Assembly: GCF_902635505.1 (NCBI RefSeq)
Contig: NC_045429.1
Coordinates: 432,849,669 to 432,913,668 of the forward strand
Source: Sarcophilus harrisii
Lineage: Eukaryota; Chordata; Mammalia; Dasyuromorphia; Dasyuridae
DNA length: 64,000 nucleotides
Direction of reading: 5' to 3'
The notes beneath the pieces are model-generated. The model saw only the letters and a list, made by a program, of their open reading frames with translations, was not told the DNA's origin and did no database searches. Made by a program: the position numbers and the translations under genes. Shown here one piece after another: positions 56,401 through 64,000 of the stretch. How positions within the stretch are numbered: position 1 is the stretch's first letter; the number at the start of each line of letters is the position of its first letter.

Positions 56401-58959
56401 TGTTGAAACAGAAACGTCCCTTAGCTATAAAGGCCAGTATTTGTAAATTTGACAGTTGAGACCCTACCAATTTTCTACAAACTCTGTGGTTATATTTCTT
56501 TGTGGTTATAAAATGGGAACATCTTAGTTACATCTTGCATAACTCATGCTTCTAAAAATATTATTGGGCTTCAGCACCCTTAGGAGTTTCAACATCATGT
56601 AAGCTTTATAGAATTAGAGCAATTGCTTATTCCCTCAATTTACCCTCTCCTCTGGTTTCAGTATTTTTAAAAAGTAGTATGCATTAATGTTGTTTCTCTA
56701 GCTTGCCAGAAGTGCCTCTGCTGGTTGATGTGCCTTGTTTATCTGCTCAGTTGGATGACTCAATTCTCACCATAGTCAAAGATCAGATTTTCAATCATGG
56801 CACAGTTGCATCTCGGCCACCAGTACAGATAGAAGAGCTCATAGAAAAGCCTGGAGGTATCATAGTACGATGGTGTAAGGTGAGTTATTCAGTGTGAGAA
56901 GTTTGCATTAAAATATTTCTTTAAAAAGTTGCCTTGTTTTTTATTTCATGTTTAGGGATACAGCAGATTTTTATTTTTCAAAATAAAAATCCCTTTATGA
57001 TCAAAATAAACAGTATTTGACTTGAGATAGCTATTCTAGTATGAAAGAGATAGTTGTTTAGAAAGGTGCCTTACTTCCTTCACATCTTCCTGTACATCAC
57101 TTCCTACCACCAGCTTTTCAGCTCAGCTTTGTAGTGGGTTGGGGACTTGTAGATATAGATGTATTTAGTAGAAAATTCAAAAGATGCCACTGGCCTGCCT
57201 CCATCTCTGTTCAATACTGTCTTTTAGAACATTTCTAAAATAAGATTCATTAAGAGTGTTTTTCACTTCAGTACTTATTCTTCGAAAATTTTCACGTTAA
57301 ATTTGCATGATGTATATAAAGGTTAATCTCTTGAGTAATGATGTCTCACCTTTAACAGATATATTATTTATATCACTGCCCAATTTGTGAAAATGTTATT
57401 TCCAAGTATGATAAATCTTTGTTCTCTTAAGAAGCTGTGATGTGGAAAACTAATATTAGTAATGCTCAAATAAAGTAGCTGTTTGCAATCTCTACTGATT
57501 GAAATCAAGGCTCCTGCTCAATATTGTGTATAGGAGCAGCTGTAAAGAAGAGACAATTGATATGTGAGTCTTTTGTCTCTAGCACTATATATTTTGTTTT
57601 CAGTAATCTCTTATGGAGTCATTTCCAGAGTTGTATTTTTATGTCATACTTCCAAAGAAGCAGAATTGTTCGTCTTCCCTAGAAGCTATAAATTACTCAA
57701 TTCAGCAAACATTTATTAGTCGCTTATTATGTGCCAGATGGGGAAAATGGTATACTGTAGTCCTCCATCCTCAAAGAATTTACAGTGTAGTCATTCACTA
57801 TGGTGCGTTTCATATAGCCTTCTTGAATATAGCTGATCTTTATTCTGAATTTGCTATTTGTTGTCATGAGGAGAGGAAAGAGAATACTAGTTCTGGGTGG
57901 TGATATTGAAGGAACTTATCTTTTGGTTCTTTGGCTCATGGTAAGCTTTTCTCTTCAGGTTGATGATGACTTTACAGCACAAGATTACAGACTCCAGTTT
58001 CGTAAGAGTACATCAAATCATTTTGAAGATGTGTACGTTGGTTCTGAAACTGAGTTTATAGTATTACACATAGATCCCAATGTTGATTATCAGTTCAGAG
58101 TATGTGCTAGAGGGGATGGTCGGCAGGAATGGAGTCCCTGGAGTGTTCCACAGATGGGCCATTCTACATTGGTGCCTCACGGTATGCCACTGTTTTTGTC
58201 ACTTTTCTGTAGTGCTAGCTACATATCAAAACATTACATTTTATGCTTTTAGTTCATCAGGGACAATTACTTGGAATGGATCTTGACTTAGAGGTTAGTG
58301 GGAGTGAATGCAACTTTAGAATTCTATCACATAATTCTATCAATTCTCCAGCACTTTGTGACTATTATGAAAGATTCTTAGCAATCTTAATGCCTTGTTA
58401 TATAATAATAACAATAATAATTATAGCTAGTATTTATACTTTAAGCAATTTGAAGTTTGCAAAGTACTTTACATGCGTTATCACATATGATTTTTATGAT
58501 CAGAGATCAGTCTAGACAGCACTAGATAGGGCTGTGAAAGTTGACCTGGAATAAATTTGACGATGTTTATGTTGGGGAGAATTAGACAATTAGACAAAGA
58601 AATTGAGCATCATGACTTTATTTTAAACATTGGCACCTCACAACTAGGTAGGGACAGACTCCTAGGAATAACAATCAAAATTTTATGTATATTGTGTATA
58701 TATCATGTATATTGATCACATGTGATCTTCTAGAATAATGATTCTTGTCTGTTCTTAACTTTATCTCAGATGTTTACAATAAGTGTATATTTCTTTTTAA
58801 TTTTTCATATTTTTGCTTCTAAAAAGAGTGGACAGCTGGCTTTGAGGGATATAGCCTGAGCAGTCGAAGAAATATAGCACTAAGGAATGATTCCCAGGCA
58901 ACAGGTGTTCTCTACTCCAGTGCTCCAACCTATTTCTGTGGGCAGACATTAACATTCAG
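37966..58959 (+). CDS. CRLF3: CRLF3, cytokine receptor-like factor 3; exons 1-6, 3' part outside the window
   Basis: Six exons (37966-38100, 49079-49286, 55880-55967, 56702-56879, 57959-58181, 58827-58959) join in phase to 965 nt, 321 full codons of an expected 440 or so. The protein starts MRGRMEPEPDLELLLQEARE and has a coiled-coil-like N-terminal half (LDERLVSLLQEVDIIEQETI). A fibronectin-III module follows with a textbook WSXWS motif, EWSPWS at about 260-265. The C-terminal domain begins at WTAGFEGYSLSSRR. No signal peptide or membrane segment is seen, so it is a cytosolic protein as known for the family. Reported roles are in cell-cycle and cytokine-related signalling; its mechanism is poorly known. 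Near-identity with remembered human sequence makes the call secure. Confidence 0.97.
38101..40630. other. CRLF3 intron 1, 5' part: G-rich tracts then unassigned sequence
   Basis: 38220-38345 has several runs of G, including one of nine and one of eight, on the coding strand just past exon 1. From 38450 to 40630 the intron is AT-rich with no repeat or gene I can name. Confidence 0.6.
40635..41050 (-). mobile_element. L1 3'-end fragment
   Basis: Reversed L1: ggcttttatttcccaaaata, acattcactcttgcaaaaac, ctttccctagacagcaagca, aaacaacaaaaagaggtgaa and ccttcaaagctcatgatcac-like ORF2-distal sequence. Confidence 0.75.
41860..42030 (-). mobile_element. MIR SINE
   Basis: Well ordered reversed MIR: gtttgcaaagtgctttatat, atctcatttgatcctcacaa, ctattattcccattttacag, then acacaattgaggaaat. 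A second, weaker one lies at about 41600-41690. Confidence 0.75.
42880..43975 (+). mobile_element. L2 LINE fragment with 3' end
   Basis: L2 ORF2 order: tcctgtggcaatttcatcta, gactgcctgctagatatctc, tgtcacccaggctggagacc, then gttcagaattcttcagtggc and the terminal aataggtgctctacatgtg. Old, no usable frame. Confidence 0.65.
44115..44400 (-). mobile_element. L2 3'-end fragment
   Basis: Reversed L2 end: caaccaagcatttaatatat, cagtcactgttagttctggg, atttgcattctgactaggga, then ggcaggagggagagcagg. Confidence 0.55.
44800..45345 (-). mobile_element. L1 3' portion, decayed
   Basis: Reversed L1 3' UTR (tgaattttttcccagttaat, aacaaatatgcatcatcaag) leading into the ORF2 end (tttctctgaaatcatcttcc, ccagttccttgccattacta). 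Confidence 0.55.
45405..45545 (-). mobile_element. MIR SINE fragment
   Basis: Reversed MIR: gacagatgagagaactgagg, tctgagagggtaagtacttt, gcccaagtcacacagcctcc. Confidence 0.65.
45642..45855 (-). mobile_element. short 5'-truncated L1 with perfect 18-bp target-site duplication
   Basis: About 214 bp of L1 3' UTR behind a T run (ctttttattgacagaacata, tccaccccctagatggcaga, tatcctagatacaatatatg). Direct repeats aattctcccatatatctt at 45624-45641 and 45856-45873 are identical. Confidence 0.95.
46197..46330. mobile_element. MITE with perfect 12-bp terminal inverted repeats
   Basis: Starts caggaattctta and ends taagaattcctg, an exact inverted pair. The interior has tattatggatccctttgtca and gtctgtggacccctttctga. 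A common mammalian small DNA-transposon pattern; superfamily not certain. Confidence 0.8.
46331..47760. other. CRLF3 intron 1 segment, nothing recognised
   Basis: AT-rich, with no ORF or repeat landmark I can support. Confidence 0.5.
47765..48170 (-). mobile_element. L1 3' portion, decayed
   Basis: Reversed L1: aaataaattttattaatgtt, ttcataaaacaaaaaacttt, then ctctacttcactttgtatca and catagtaatattccattaca. Confidence 0.55.
48236..48720 (-). mobile_element. L2 LINE fragment
   Basis: Reversed L2 ORF2 words: tgtgaaggactttaaaggtt, ttgcaatagttcaattaata, ggtcatatatgtggagtgag, gatgagttctgttttggaca. Confidence 0.75.
48745..48950 (-). mobile_element. MIR SINE
   Basis: Reversed MIR: tcctcattgtaatcctatgg, attttatgggtgagtaaatg, gaggcttgaaaaaattgtta, gagccaggacttcgacccag. 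Confidence 0.65.
49079..49286 (+). CDS. CRLF3: CRLF3 coding exon 2
   Basis: 208 nt encoding IKESASQTRDVLRQHFNDLK through AEDLVRE. Acceptor cttttcag, donor AAG|GTAGGA, phase 1. Confidence 0.96.
49600..49745 (-). mobile_element. MIR-like fragment
   Basis: Reversed MIR words gaaagaggacttaggcccag, agagaataagggacttattt and tccaacatcacacagg. Diverged, in CRLF3 intron 2. Confidence 0.5.
50463..50597 (-). mobile_element. tRNA-derived SINE
   Basis: Reversed SINE: ggcaattggggttaagttgc, acagggtcacacaacaaagt, catttgaactcaggtctttt, gtgcactattcattgggcta, cttagctgcc. Most of intron 2 from 49746 to 51670 otherwise shows nothing I can name. Confidence 0.85.
51680..51920 (+). mobile_element. L2 3'-end fragment
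   Basis: Ends with the L2 terminus tattctcaacacttaacaca, taggaagtgcttaataaatg. The upstream part is diverged. Confidence 0.5.
51925..52340 (+). mobile_element. L1 ORF2-end fragment with an AT-palindrome insert
   Basis: L1 words gcaaaaatattcatttcagc, ctaaaccagttatggtatat, cttatatgagctgatg and gagcagaaccaggagaacaa. A 59-bp AT-rich block interrupts it at 52082-52140. Confidence 0.7.
52082..52140. repeat. AT-rich palindromic insert between direct repeats
   Basis: Direct repeats ttatatgagct at 52071-52081 and 52130-52140 enclose a perfect inverted repeat, atataacatata (52091-52102) and tatatgttatat (52109-52120), with a 6-base loop. Confidence 0.85.
53103..53262 (+). mobile_element. L1 3' UTR fragment
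   Basis: Contains catgtttaacatatattgga, ttacttgccatttaggagag, ggaacacaaggttttgtaag and a final aataaaaaac before an A-rich tail, with A20 near 53281. Confidence 0.8.
53845..54200 (-). pseudogene. SUB1: processed pseudogene of SUB1 (PC4 transcription coactivator)
   Basis: On the minus strand the open stretch from the ATG at 54200 reads MPKFKESVFSSSSGSASDSK and on through KTDKMAKRKN, against remembered SUB1 [20 protein letters not shown]. Further along come KQSSR- and REYCM-like stretches, then KELHKQILDTDGAVR, against SQLKEQISDIDDAVRKL. It has no introns, several frame breaks and stops, and lies in CRLF3 intron 2, so it is a dead retrocopy. Sequence above 54200 (to about 54245) looks like SUB1 5' UTR, and that below 53845 may be 3' UTR with a possible AATAAA. 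Confidence 0.85.
54250..55310. other. CRLF3 intron 2 segment, nothing recognised
   Basis: AT-rich, no repeat family identified. Confidence 0.5.
55316..55530 (+). mobile_element. tRNA-derived SINE with MIR-like 3' part
   Basis: Order: agctgatggtgcagtgggta, gagtgcctgctctttactca, ctatgtgactttgagtcaat, cagtttcctcaactataaaa, ttctaagaattaaatgagat. Old copy. Confidence 0.7.
55880..55967 (+). CDS. CRLF3: CRLF3 coding exon 3
   Basis: 88 nt encoding GEIAILGGVGEKNEKLWSFT to HIQLD. Acceptor gtcccag, donor TAG|GTAAAT, phase 2. Confidence 0.96.
56702..56879 (+). CDS. CRLF3: CRLF3 coding exon 4
   Basis: 178 nt encoding (S)LPEVPLLVDVPCLSAQLDD to GGIIVRWCK. It opens the fibronectin-III module. Acceptor tctctag, donor AAG|GTGAGT, phase 0. 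Confidence 0.96.
56880..57690. other. CRLF3 intron 4, nothing recognised before the L2 remnant
   Basis: No exon or repeat landmark seen. Confidence 0.5.
57695..57800 (-). mobile_element. L2 3'-end fragment
   Basis: Reversed L2 terminus: cagcaaacatttattagtcg, cttattatgtgccagatggg, cctcaaagaatttacagtgt. Lies shortly before CRLF3 exon 5. Confidence 0.65.
57959..58181 (+). CDS. CRLF3: CRLF3 coding exon 5 (WSXWS)
   Basis: 223 nt encoding VDDDFTAQDYRLQFRK through HSTLVPH. Ends just after the EWSPWS motif of the FNIII module. Acceptor cttcag, donor ACG|GTATGC, phase 1. Confidence 0.97.
58405..58505 (-). mobile_element. MIR fragment
   Basis: Reversed MIR: attatagctagtatttatac, gtttgcaaagtactttacat. 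Confidence 0.55.
58827..58959 (+). CDS. CRLF3: CRLF3 coding exon 6, followed by a GC donor
   Basis: 133 nt encoding EWTAGFEGYSLSSRRNIAL through FCGQTLTF plus the first two bases of R. The exon ends CAG before GCAAGT, so intron 6 is of the GC-AG class. The nearby GT at 58964 would break the conserved phase. Confidence 0.93.
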
Positions 58960-60430
58960 GCAAGTAGATGCTGCAATATGTATGATTCACTTAATAAATA
59001 GATTTTTCTTTGAAAATAGTCTTCTTTACTTCTGAAATGGAACTGTAAAAATTTAGAGAAAGTTGGTTGGTTCTGGGTCTCTTGGGCATTTTCCTTAGGA
59101 TGCAAAATAGAAAATTAGCAGGTTAGTCATGAAATCAGCATTAATGCTAATAATACTAATTGATGAAGAATAATACTTATTTATCAGTAATAAATAGGAA
59201 ATACAGTAATAGAATTATAAAGTAAGAAGTCATAGAAAATTTTGTTTCAAGTTTTGTGTATCAGTATATGTAGGTATGTTCTTGTGGAAAAGACTAGTAA
59301 TGTAAATTTTCTGTCTCTAGTTGTAATTTTTCCTCAAAATCCAATTATTAGGTCTCTCCATCAGCTATCCATTTTATATTCTGAATCCCTACTGCTTTCC
59401 TATATTTTAGTTTGTTCATTTTCATGTCATCTCATTTCTGAATCCCAAGGTCATATTTGAAAATTAGTCCTCTTAAAAATCTAATTTTACTCAAAGGAAA
59501 GATTTACTTGATTTTCATTTCTATAGTTTTGGTTTGGGGGTTGTTTTTTTTCTTCACCATATTTCAGTCCATAAAGCAGATCCTGTAAATTTCAGGTCCG
59601 AAGAGGGTAAGGTTTTATTTTCGAATATGGCCCCATATTAGCTACATCATGTACCCTCTATCTTCTGTGAACACAACTCTCTGTTCCTTGTGATACAAGA
59701 TAGGGTGGTGGCATTTGAAGATTTTTTTTTGAAACCACCAACTTCTTCTCTAGCTAAATTTTTCTGAGTTATTAACAAGTATCAAAATGTCCTGTTTTGT
59801 TAACGCCCCTCCCCCAATCACATAATGGTGTTTGCTATTAACAGTAAAAAGCCCCCAACAGCAAAAGTTATTGAAACATGGAGCTTGGATCAGACTATAT
59901 AGTTAATCACTGAATAGTCAAGAGTTTTTTGAAAATGTCACTATACTCACCCATCTTACATGTATTCATTATTTATTATTTAAAGAACCTGAAACTTTGA
60001 TTTTTGTCAGTAGTTTCCCAGTACAGGCTTGCTGCTGAAGGGACCTGCTCTTCCTGTTCTCACCCCGATTCCAGCTGTGTTGCATGTGACTGCAGCTGCT
60101 CACAAGCCAGTTCTGGCCCAGGCTTAATAGTAACGAGGTATCTGGAGACCTGCTCCAAAAAGGGACAGTGGTCCTGAAACTTAACAGCCCTTAAGTGAAG
60201 GACAAAGAAAATGCTAAGTGAAAAAAATACACCAGCAGTAGGAAAAAAGTGATATTCTTTGAGGTTCTTCAGCCATAGATAGTAATGCATGTTACTCTGG
60301 TGAGGACTGTGATAAAACTATAAAAGTGTCATTAAATAAACATTGAATTGTGTGTCACTTAGCCTGGGCCTTTTGCCTTAAGATAAATAGAACATGTGAT
60401 TGCAGAAAAGTTGAAGCAAGATGCTAATTT
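58960..60430. other. CRLF3 intron 6 segment, nothing recognised
   Basis: Begins with the GC donor. No exon 7 match (expected VETVGQPDRR-like peptide) and no repeat I can classify. Confidence 0.55.
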
Positions 60431-60436
60431 GGCCCA

Positions 60437-60555
60437 GATATAAGTGGCACAGTGGCCCTGTACAGGACCCAAGTTCAAATCCATCCTCAAATATTTGACA
60501 TGTGTTGTGTGACTTTGGGCAAGTCACTTAATACCCAGTTACTTTGTAAAACAAA
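60437..60555 (+). mobile_element. tRNA-derived SINE
   Basis: ataagtggcacagtggccct, gacccaagttcaaatccatc, gtgtgactttgggcaagtca, cttaatacccagttac and an A-rich tail. Confidence 0.8.
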
Positions 60556-61290
60556 ACAAAAGCCATCATAAATTCAGAATAAAAGTTCTATGACAAGTAA
60601 GAAGCCTTCATCTGCTTGTAAAGTAAGGTCTCAGCTAATATGACTTCATTGAGATTGCAAAGAGTGGGAAAGTGACATGTTACTGTTTCCACTCAACCTC
60701 ACAATACTGGTTCTTTCCAGAACAAATTAGTCTTTCAGCTTCCTATTTAAAAAACTTATTGCTTCTAGTCTAAACAAGAAGAAAGAAACCCTCAGTGTTG
60801 CTATATGAAGAGAGTCTTATATGAAGAAAGTCTTATATCAGGGGAGTTGCCACTATCAAAGTCAGTTCAATCAGGTGTCAAAATAAATTATTTTTATAGT
60901 GTAAAAGAAAGTTAAGGACTATTCAAAAAAGTATTTTCTCAGGGGCTTCAGCTGACTGTATTTCTTTTTTTTTTTTTTTCTTTCTGACTGTATTTCTAAG
61001 TAAGGTTTGCTTGAACTTTCAGTACAATTTAAGAAAGAAATTGAAAACTTTTGAGAAGATACACTCAAATAAAAGTGTCTATCAGTAGTAGAAGATCTAT
61101 ACTAACTGTGTGGGAGAAAAGCTCTTTTGTTATTTACTCAGACAAATGATAATAAAAAAATCTCATTTCTGCTTTGTCTGGTCAGCCTGAGCTGGAATTG
61201 CCAAAAGAAAAAACTACTTGTATCTTAAAGGGAAAGTATAATCATTGCAGAAAATAAACAGTGATTGTTCATTGATTAAATTGCAATAAA

Positions 61291-61310
61291 TGAATGAATG
61301 AATGAATGAA
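61291..61310. repeat. (TGAA)5 microsatellite
   Basis: Five perfect TGAA units in CRLF3 intron 6. Confidence 0.9.
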
Positions 61311-61375
61311 TTTTAACTTAAGAGGCATGTCTAAGGAAAGAGGTACTTAAAACATTAAAAAAAAAACAAAACTAG

Positions 61376-61535
61376 GGATAGTTAGATGATGCAGTGGATA
61401 GAGCACTTATACCATCCCTGGAATCAGGAGGACCTGAGTTCAAATCCTAAGACATTTAACACTTACTAGTTATGCGATTGTGGGCAAGTCACTTAACTCC
61501 AAATGGCTCACCAAAAAAAAGAAAAAAAAACCCCA
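61376..61535 (+). mobile_element. tRNA-derived SINE
   Basis: gatagttagatgatgcagtg, gatagagcacttataccatc, ggaggacctgagttcaaatc, gtgggcaagtcacttaactc then an A-rich tail. Confidence 0.85.
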
Positions 61536-61799
61536 CCACAAAACATCGGAAAACCAATTGGAAATATTTGAGTTGCCAAAAGAATTGTTAATTGCTGTGT
61601 ATGTTTTTTGTGCCTTAAAACAATGACAAACCTTATTGAAAATGTCATTCAGATTTGTAAGAAACTCTCCTAGGACATGTGGACAGGTGACTATCCACAG
61701 GACTGGATTTGCTGGGAAGAGTTGGAGCTTGTGTGGCTGGCACCTTCTAATGCCTAGTGCCTTCTGCTCATAGTTTAGAGTTAGGATTCAGTCCTCTCA

Positions 61800-61905
61800 G
61801 TTTATAATTGAAAATGTGAGAGCCACAACATTTAAGTGTCTTTCCCAGGTTCACAGAGGTGGTAAGTGGCAGAGTTGGAATTCGAACTTGAGGTCTCTTG
61901 TTCTC
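61800..61905 (-). mobile_element. MIR fragment
   Basis: Reversed MIR: tttcccaggttcacagaggt, ggtaagtggcagagttggaa, ttcgaacttgaggtctcttg. Confidence 0.65.
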
Positions 61906-62615
61906 AATCTAGCTTTCTTATCCTTTCTCTTTCCCCACTGCCCATTCATTGCAGGTCTTCTGCCCCCAAACCTGTCCCTGTCCTAACACAGCTTAGGTCT
62001 CTTTACCTCCATGACAGTAACCTGGTTCTTGCCCTCTATTCCTCTGCTTTGACATCTCCACATGACGATTTTGTGTTTAGCAGCTCATTTGCTCGTATTT
62101 TATTTAGTAATTTTAATTATTCTCAGGAGTACCAAAGCCCTTTCTCACTCTGTGTTCTGGGATGCATTCTTTTACTTTCGCTATTAGTTCTGCTTCTAGT
62201 TATATTTGTGACAAAGTGTATCCTAGAGAACTTCTGTTGTTCTTGAATGTGTGATCTAAGAGCTGATACTCACATTTTATTTTAAGAGGTCCCAAACTAG
62301 ATCTTATTAGGACGAGATGTGTTTTGGATCGAGCAGATGAGTTTGGTGTAGTGCTTTCAGTTACCTACGGGAAAATGAGTTCTGCAGAATGGCAGTAGCC
62401 ATTCCTTTGTTAACAAAGTAAGGACTGGGGAAATGAGACAGAGGTGAATAAATAGAACATGTGATGGAGGAAAGTGCATTAGCTGAGTTTCCCATTTTAC
62501 ACAAGAGGGTATACATTCTTCGAGCTGTGATGATTGGTCTTTGTTGGTCACAGTTAATGATGGTGATAGGCGCATGATCAGGTGGAGCCTCTAGTTCTCT
62601 TTACTGACTGTCCTA
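61906..62615. other. CRLF3 intron 6 segment, unassigned
   Basis: A pyrimidine-rich stretch to about 62250 and neutral sequence after it. No gene or repeat landmark I can support. Confidence 0.5.
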
Positions 62616-62619
62616 ATCC

Positions 62620-62735
62620 AATAATGAGAAGAGATAACATACAGCATTGTAAAGCTGGCAAAAGCTTTCCATGTGTTACCTACTTAGTTCCTACCATAAC
62701 CTCTCAGTCAAATGCTACTGTGATCCTTGTTTTAC
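62620..62735 (-). mobile_element. MIR-like fragment
   Basis: Reversed MIR words: aaaagctttccatgtgttac, actgtgatccttgttttaca. Diverged. Confidence 0.4.
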
Positions 62736-62859
62736 ATCCCTTTACTACCTTTTACACTGTTAGAAGTAAAGGCTACTTGACTTTTCTCTCATAAGAAGGT
62801 GGTAAGACCTGAGCATTGCAATCCAATTAGAATGAAGCAAAGGGAGGGGAGAGAGGTTG

Positions 62860-63890
62860 GGGAATAAAGGGGTCTGACTTGGAAAAACCAAGCGAAGTTT
62901 TGTGGAGGCCTGACTTGGGCCTTGACAGGAAGGAGTTTTGTATGCAGAATTATAAAGGAAATAGATTTTAACCCTGAAAGTCAGCTGTGCAAATACATAG
63001 AGGAGGTTAGGAAATGACTAGCAGCTTAGTTTGACTGAAATGTATTAAAAGGAGACATGTAAAATTGGCATGTGAAGAAAGAGTGCCCTCTGATGGTGAT
63101 GGGCCCTGAACGCTGAAATAAAGGATTTTTTTTTTTAATTGAAAAATTGATTTAATCTACTGAATTTTAGAAAGGTAGATTAAAAGATGGTCAATTATAT
63201 ATGATACTCATAATTCCAGTGGAAAAAAATTCTTTTAAAAATTGCCTAAGGCATTCTACTACATTCCTTATGATGAAATCAAGGCCAAAGAGAATAATAA
63301 GGAATTTGTTTTATCCTAAAGTGGACAAGTTGCTACCGAAGGTTTCTGAGCAGATGAGTAGCTTAATTAATCAACTCTGCACATGGCAGAGCTTGGTAGC
63401 AATAGTGTAAAGGGTAAATGGGAACCAGAAGAGACTGCAGAATCAGGAAGGCCAGTTATACGCCTGAAACAGGAGGCTAGAAAAGATCTAACACATCCTG
63501 GAGTAAAGTGATGGGGCTGGAAAGAAAGAGGAGCAAAAGGGACAGGATAGAAGTGTGAGCAGACAACTGGCAGATATTTGGAGGGTGGGTGAGCAAGGAT
63601 TGAGTCTAAAGCTTATTGCAGGGTTTTCAGTTTAGTTGATCAGGAGAATAATGGTGCTAGCAACAGAAGTAGGGAAATTAGGTTGCTAGCAGATGAGTGA
63701 AGTTCTAGCCACATTCAGCTTAAAGTGTGAGTCTGGAAGATATTTTGAAATTGGAATGATCTCTGGGGATGCTAAAAGGTAGAAATGTAGCCTTAGTAAT
63801 CTGTGTAGGGTAGATTATGAGAATCATAGGGAAATCCAAATAAGCTTCTGAGTAAGAGAGGTAACAGAAGAGGGTAGCAAGGCCAGAGGC
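62860..63890 (-). mobile_element. probable L2 LINE, strongly decayed
   Basis: Reversed L2-like order: gcctgacttgggccttgaca, ggaaggccagttata, ctggcagatatttggagggt, tgatcaggagaataatggtg, gaagttctagccacattcag. It carries no CRLF3 exon. Confidence 0.45.
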
Positions 63891-64000
63891 TCAGAACCCT
63901 AGTGAGTTTCTCCACTCCCCCTCTGCAATCCCCTCAATATCCTTACAGCCTTTGCAGAAATTTCATAAGAGGAAAACTGGCTCCTGAGGCAAGTCCATTC

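Noticed and set aside
58960-64000. CRLF3 exon 7 within the window
   Set aside because: I looked for the expected VETVGQPDRRDSIGVCAE-like peptide and found no match, so it must lie beyond 64000.
1-64000. Endogenous retrovirus, CRISPR array, operon or other prokaryote-type system
   Set aside because: No paired LTRs or other retroviral landmarks were recognised, no spaced short repeats, and the gene structure is clearly that of a mammalian chromosome.

Overview
Vertebrate nuclear DNA, almost certainly marsupial. The evidence is a set of tRNA-derived SINEs of the marsupial WSINE1/SINE1-Mdo and MAR1 types, several marsupial-type L1 copies, many old L2 and MIR copies, long introns with GT-AG signals, and two CpG islands. 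I cannot name the species. The complete SINE heads look more Australian than American, but that is a weak guess.

Two host genes lie head to head, as they do in human. ATAD5 (the ELG1 large subunit of the PCNA-unloading RFC-like complex) is on the minus strand. All 23 coding exons can be placed between 1688 and 27825. They join in phase at every junction and sum to 5559 nt, giving 1852 residues and a stop (human about 1844). CRLF3 is on the plus strand. Its first six coding exons (37966 to 58959, 321 full codons) are present, and the C-terminal part, about 120 residues, lies beyond 64000.

Layout: 1-1687 holds the ATAD5 3' UTR and downstream flank. 1688-27825 is ATAD5, with L2, MIR, SINE and L1 copies in its introns. 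About 27.2-28.6 kb is the ATAD5 CpG-island promoter, with a CCAAT box beside an E2F-type site. 28.6-37.66 kb is intergenic and built largely of nested L1 and L2 debris. 37.7-38.4 kb is the CRLF3 CpG island and first exon. 38.1-64 kb is the rest of CRLF3, including an 11-kb first intron, a SUB1/PC4 processed pseudogene in intron 2, and an intron 6 that starts with GC rather than GT.

The two genes are not known to act together. ATAD5 removes PCNA from replicated DNA and recruits USP1-UAF1. CRLF3 is a cytosolic protein with a fibronectin-III/WSXWS module linked to cytokine-receptor-like and cell-cycle functions. I found no tRNA or rRNA gene, no CRISPR array and no convincing endogenous retrovirus. 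The points most worth a second look are the GC-AG intron of CRLF3, a (TG)n tract just upstream of the ATAD5 exon 22 acceptor, a diverged duplicate of the ATAD5 3' UTR inside intron 22, an enlarged ATAD5 exon 10, and several L1 insertions with intact target-site duplications.
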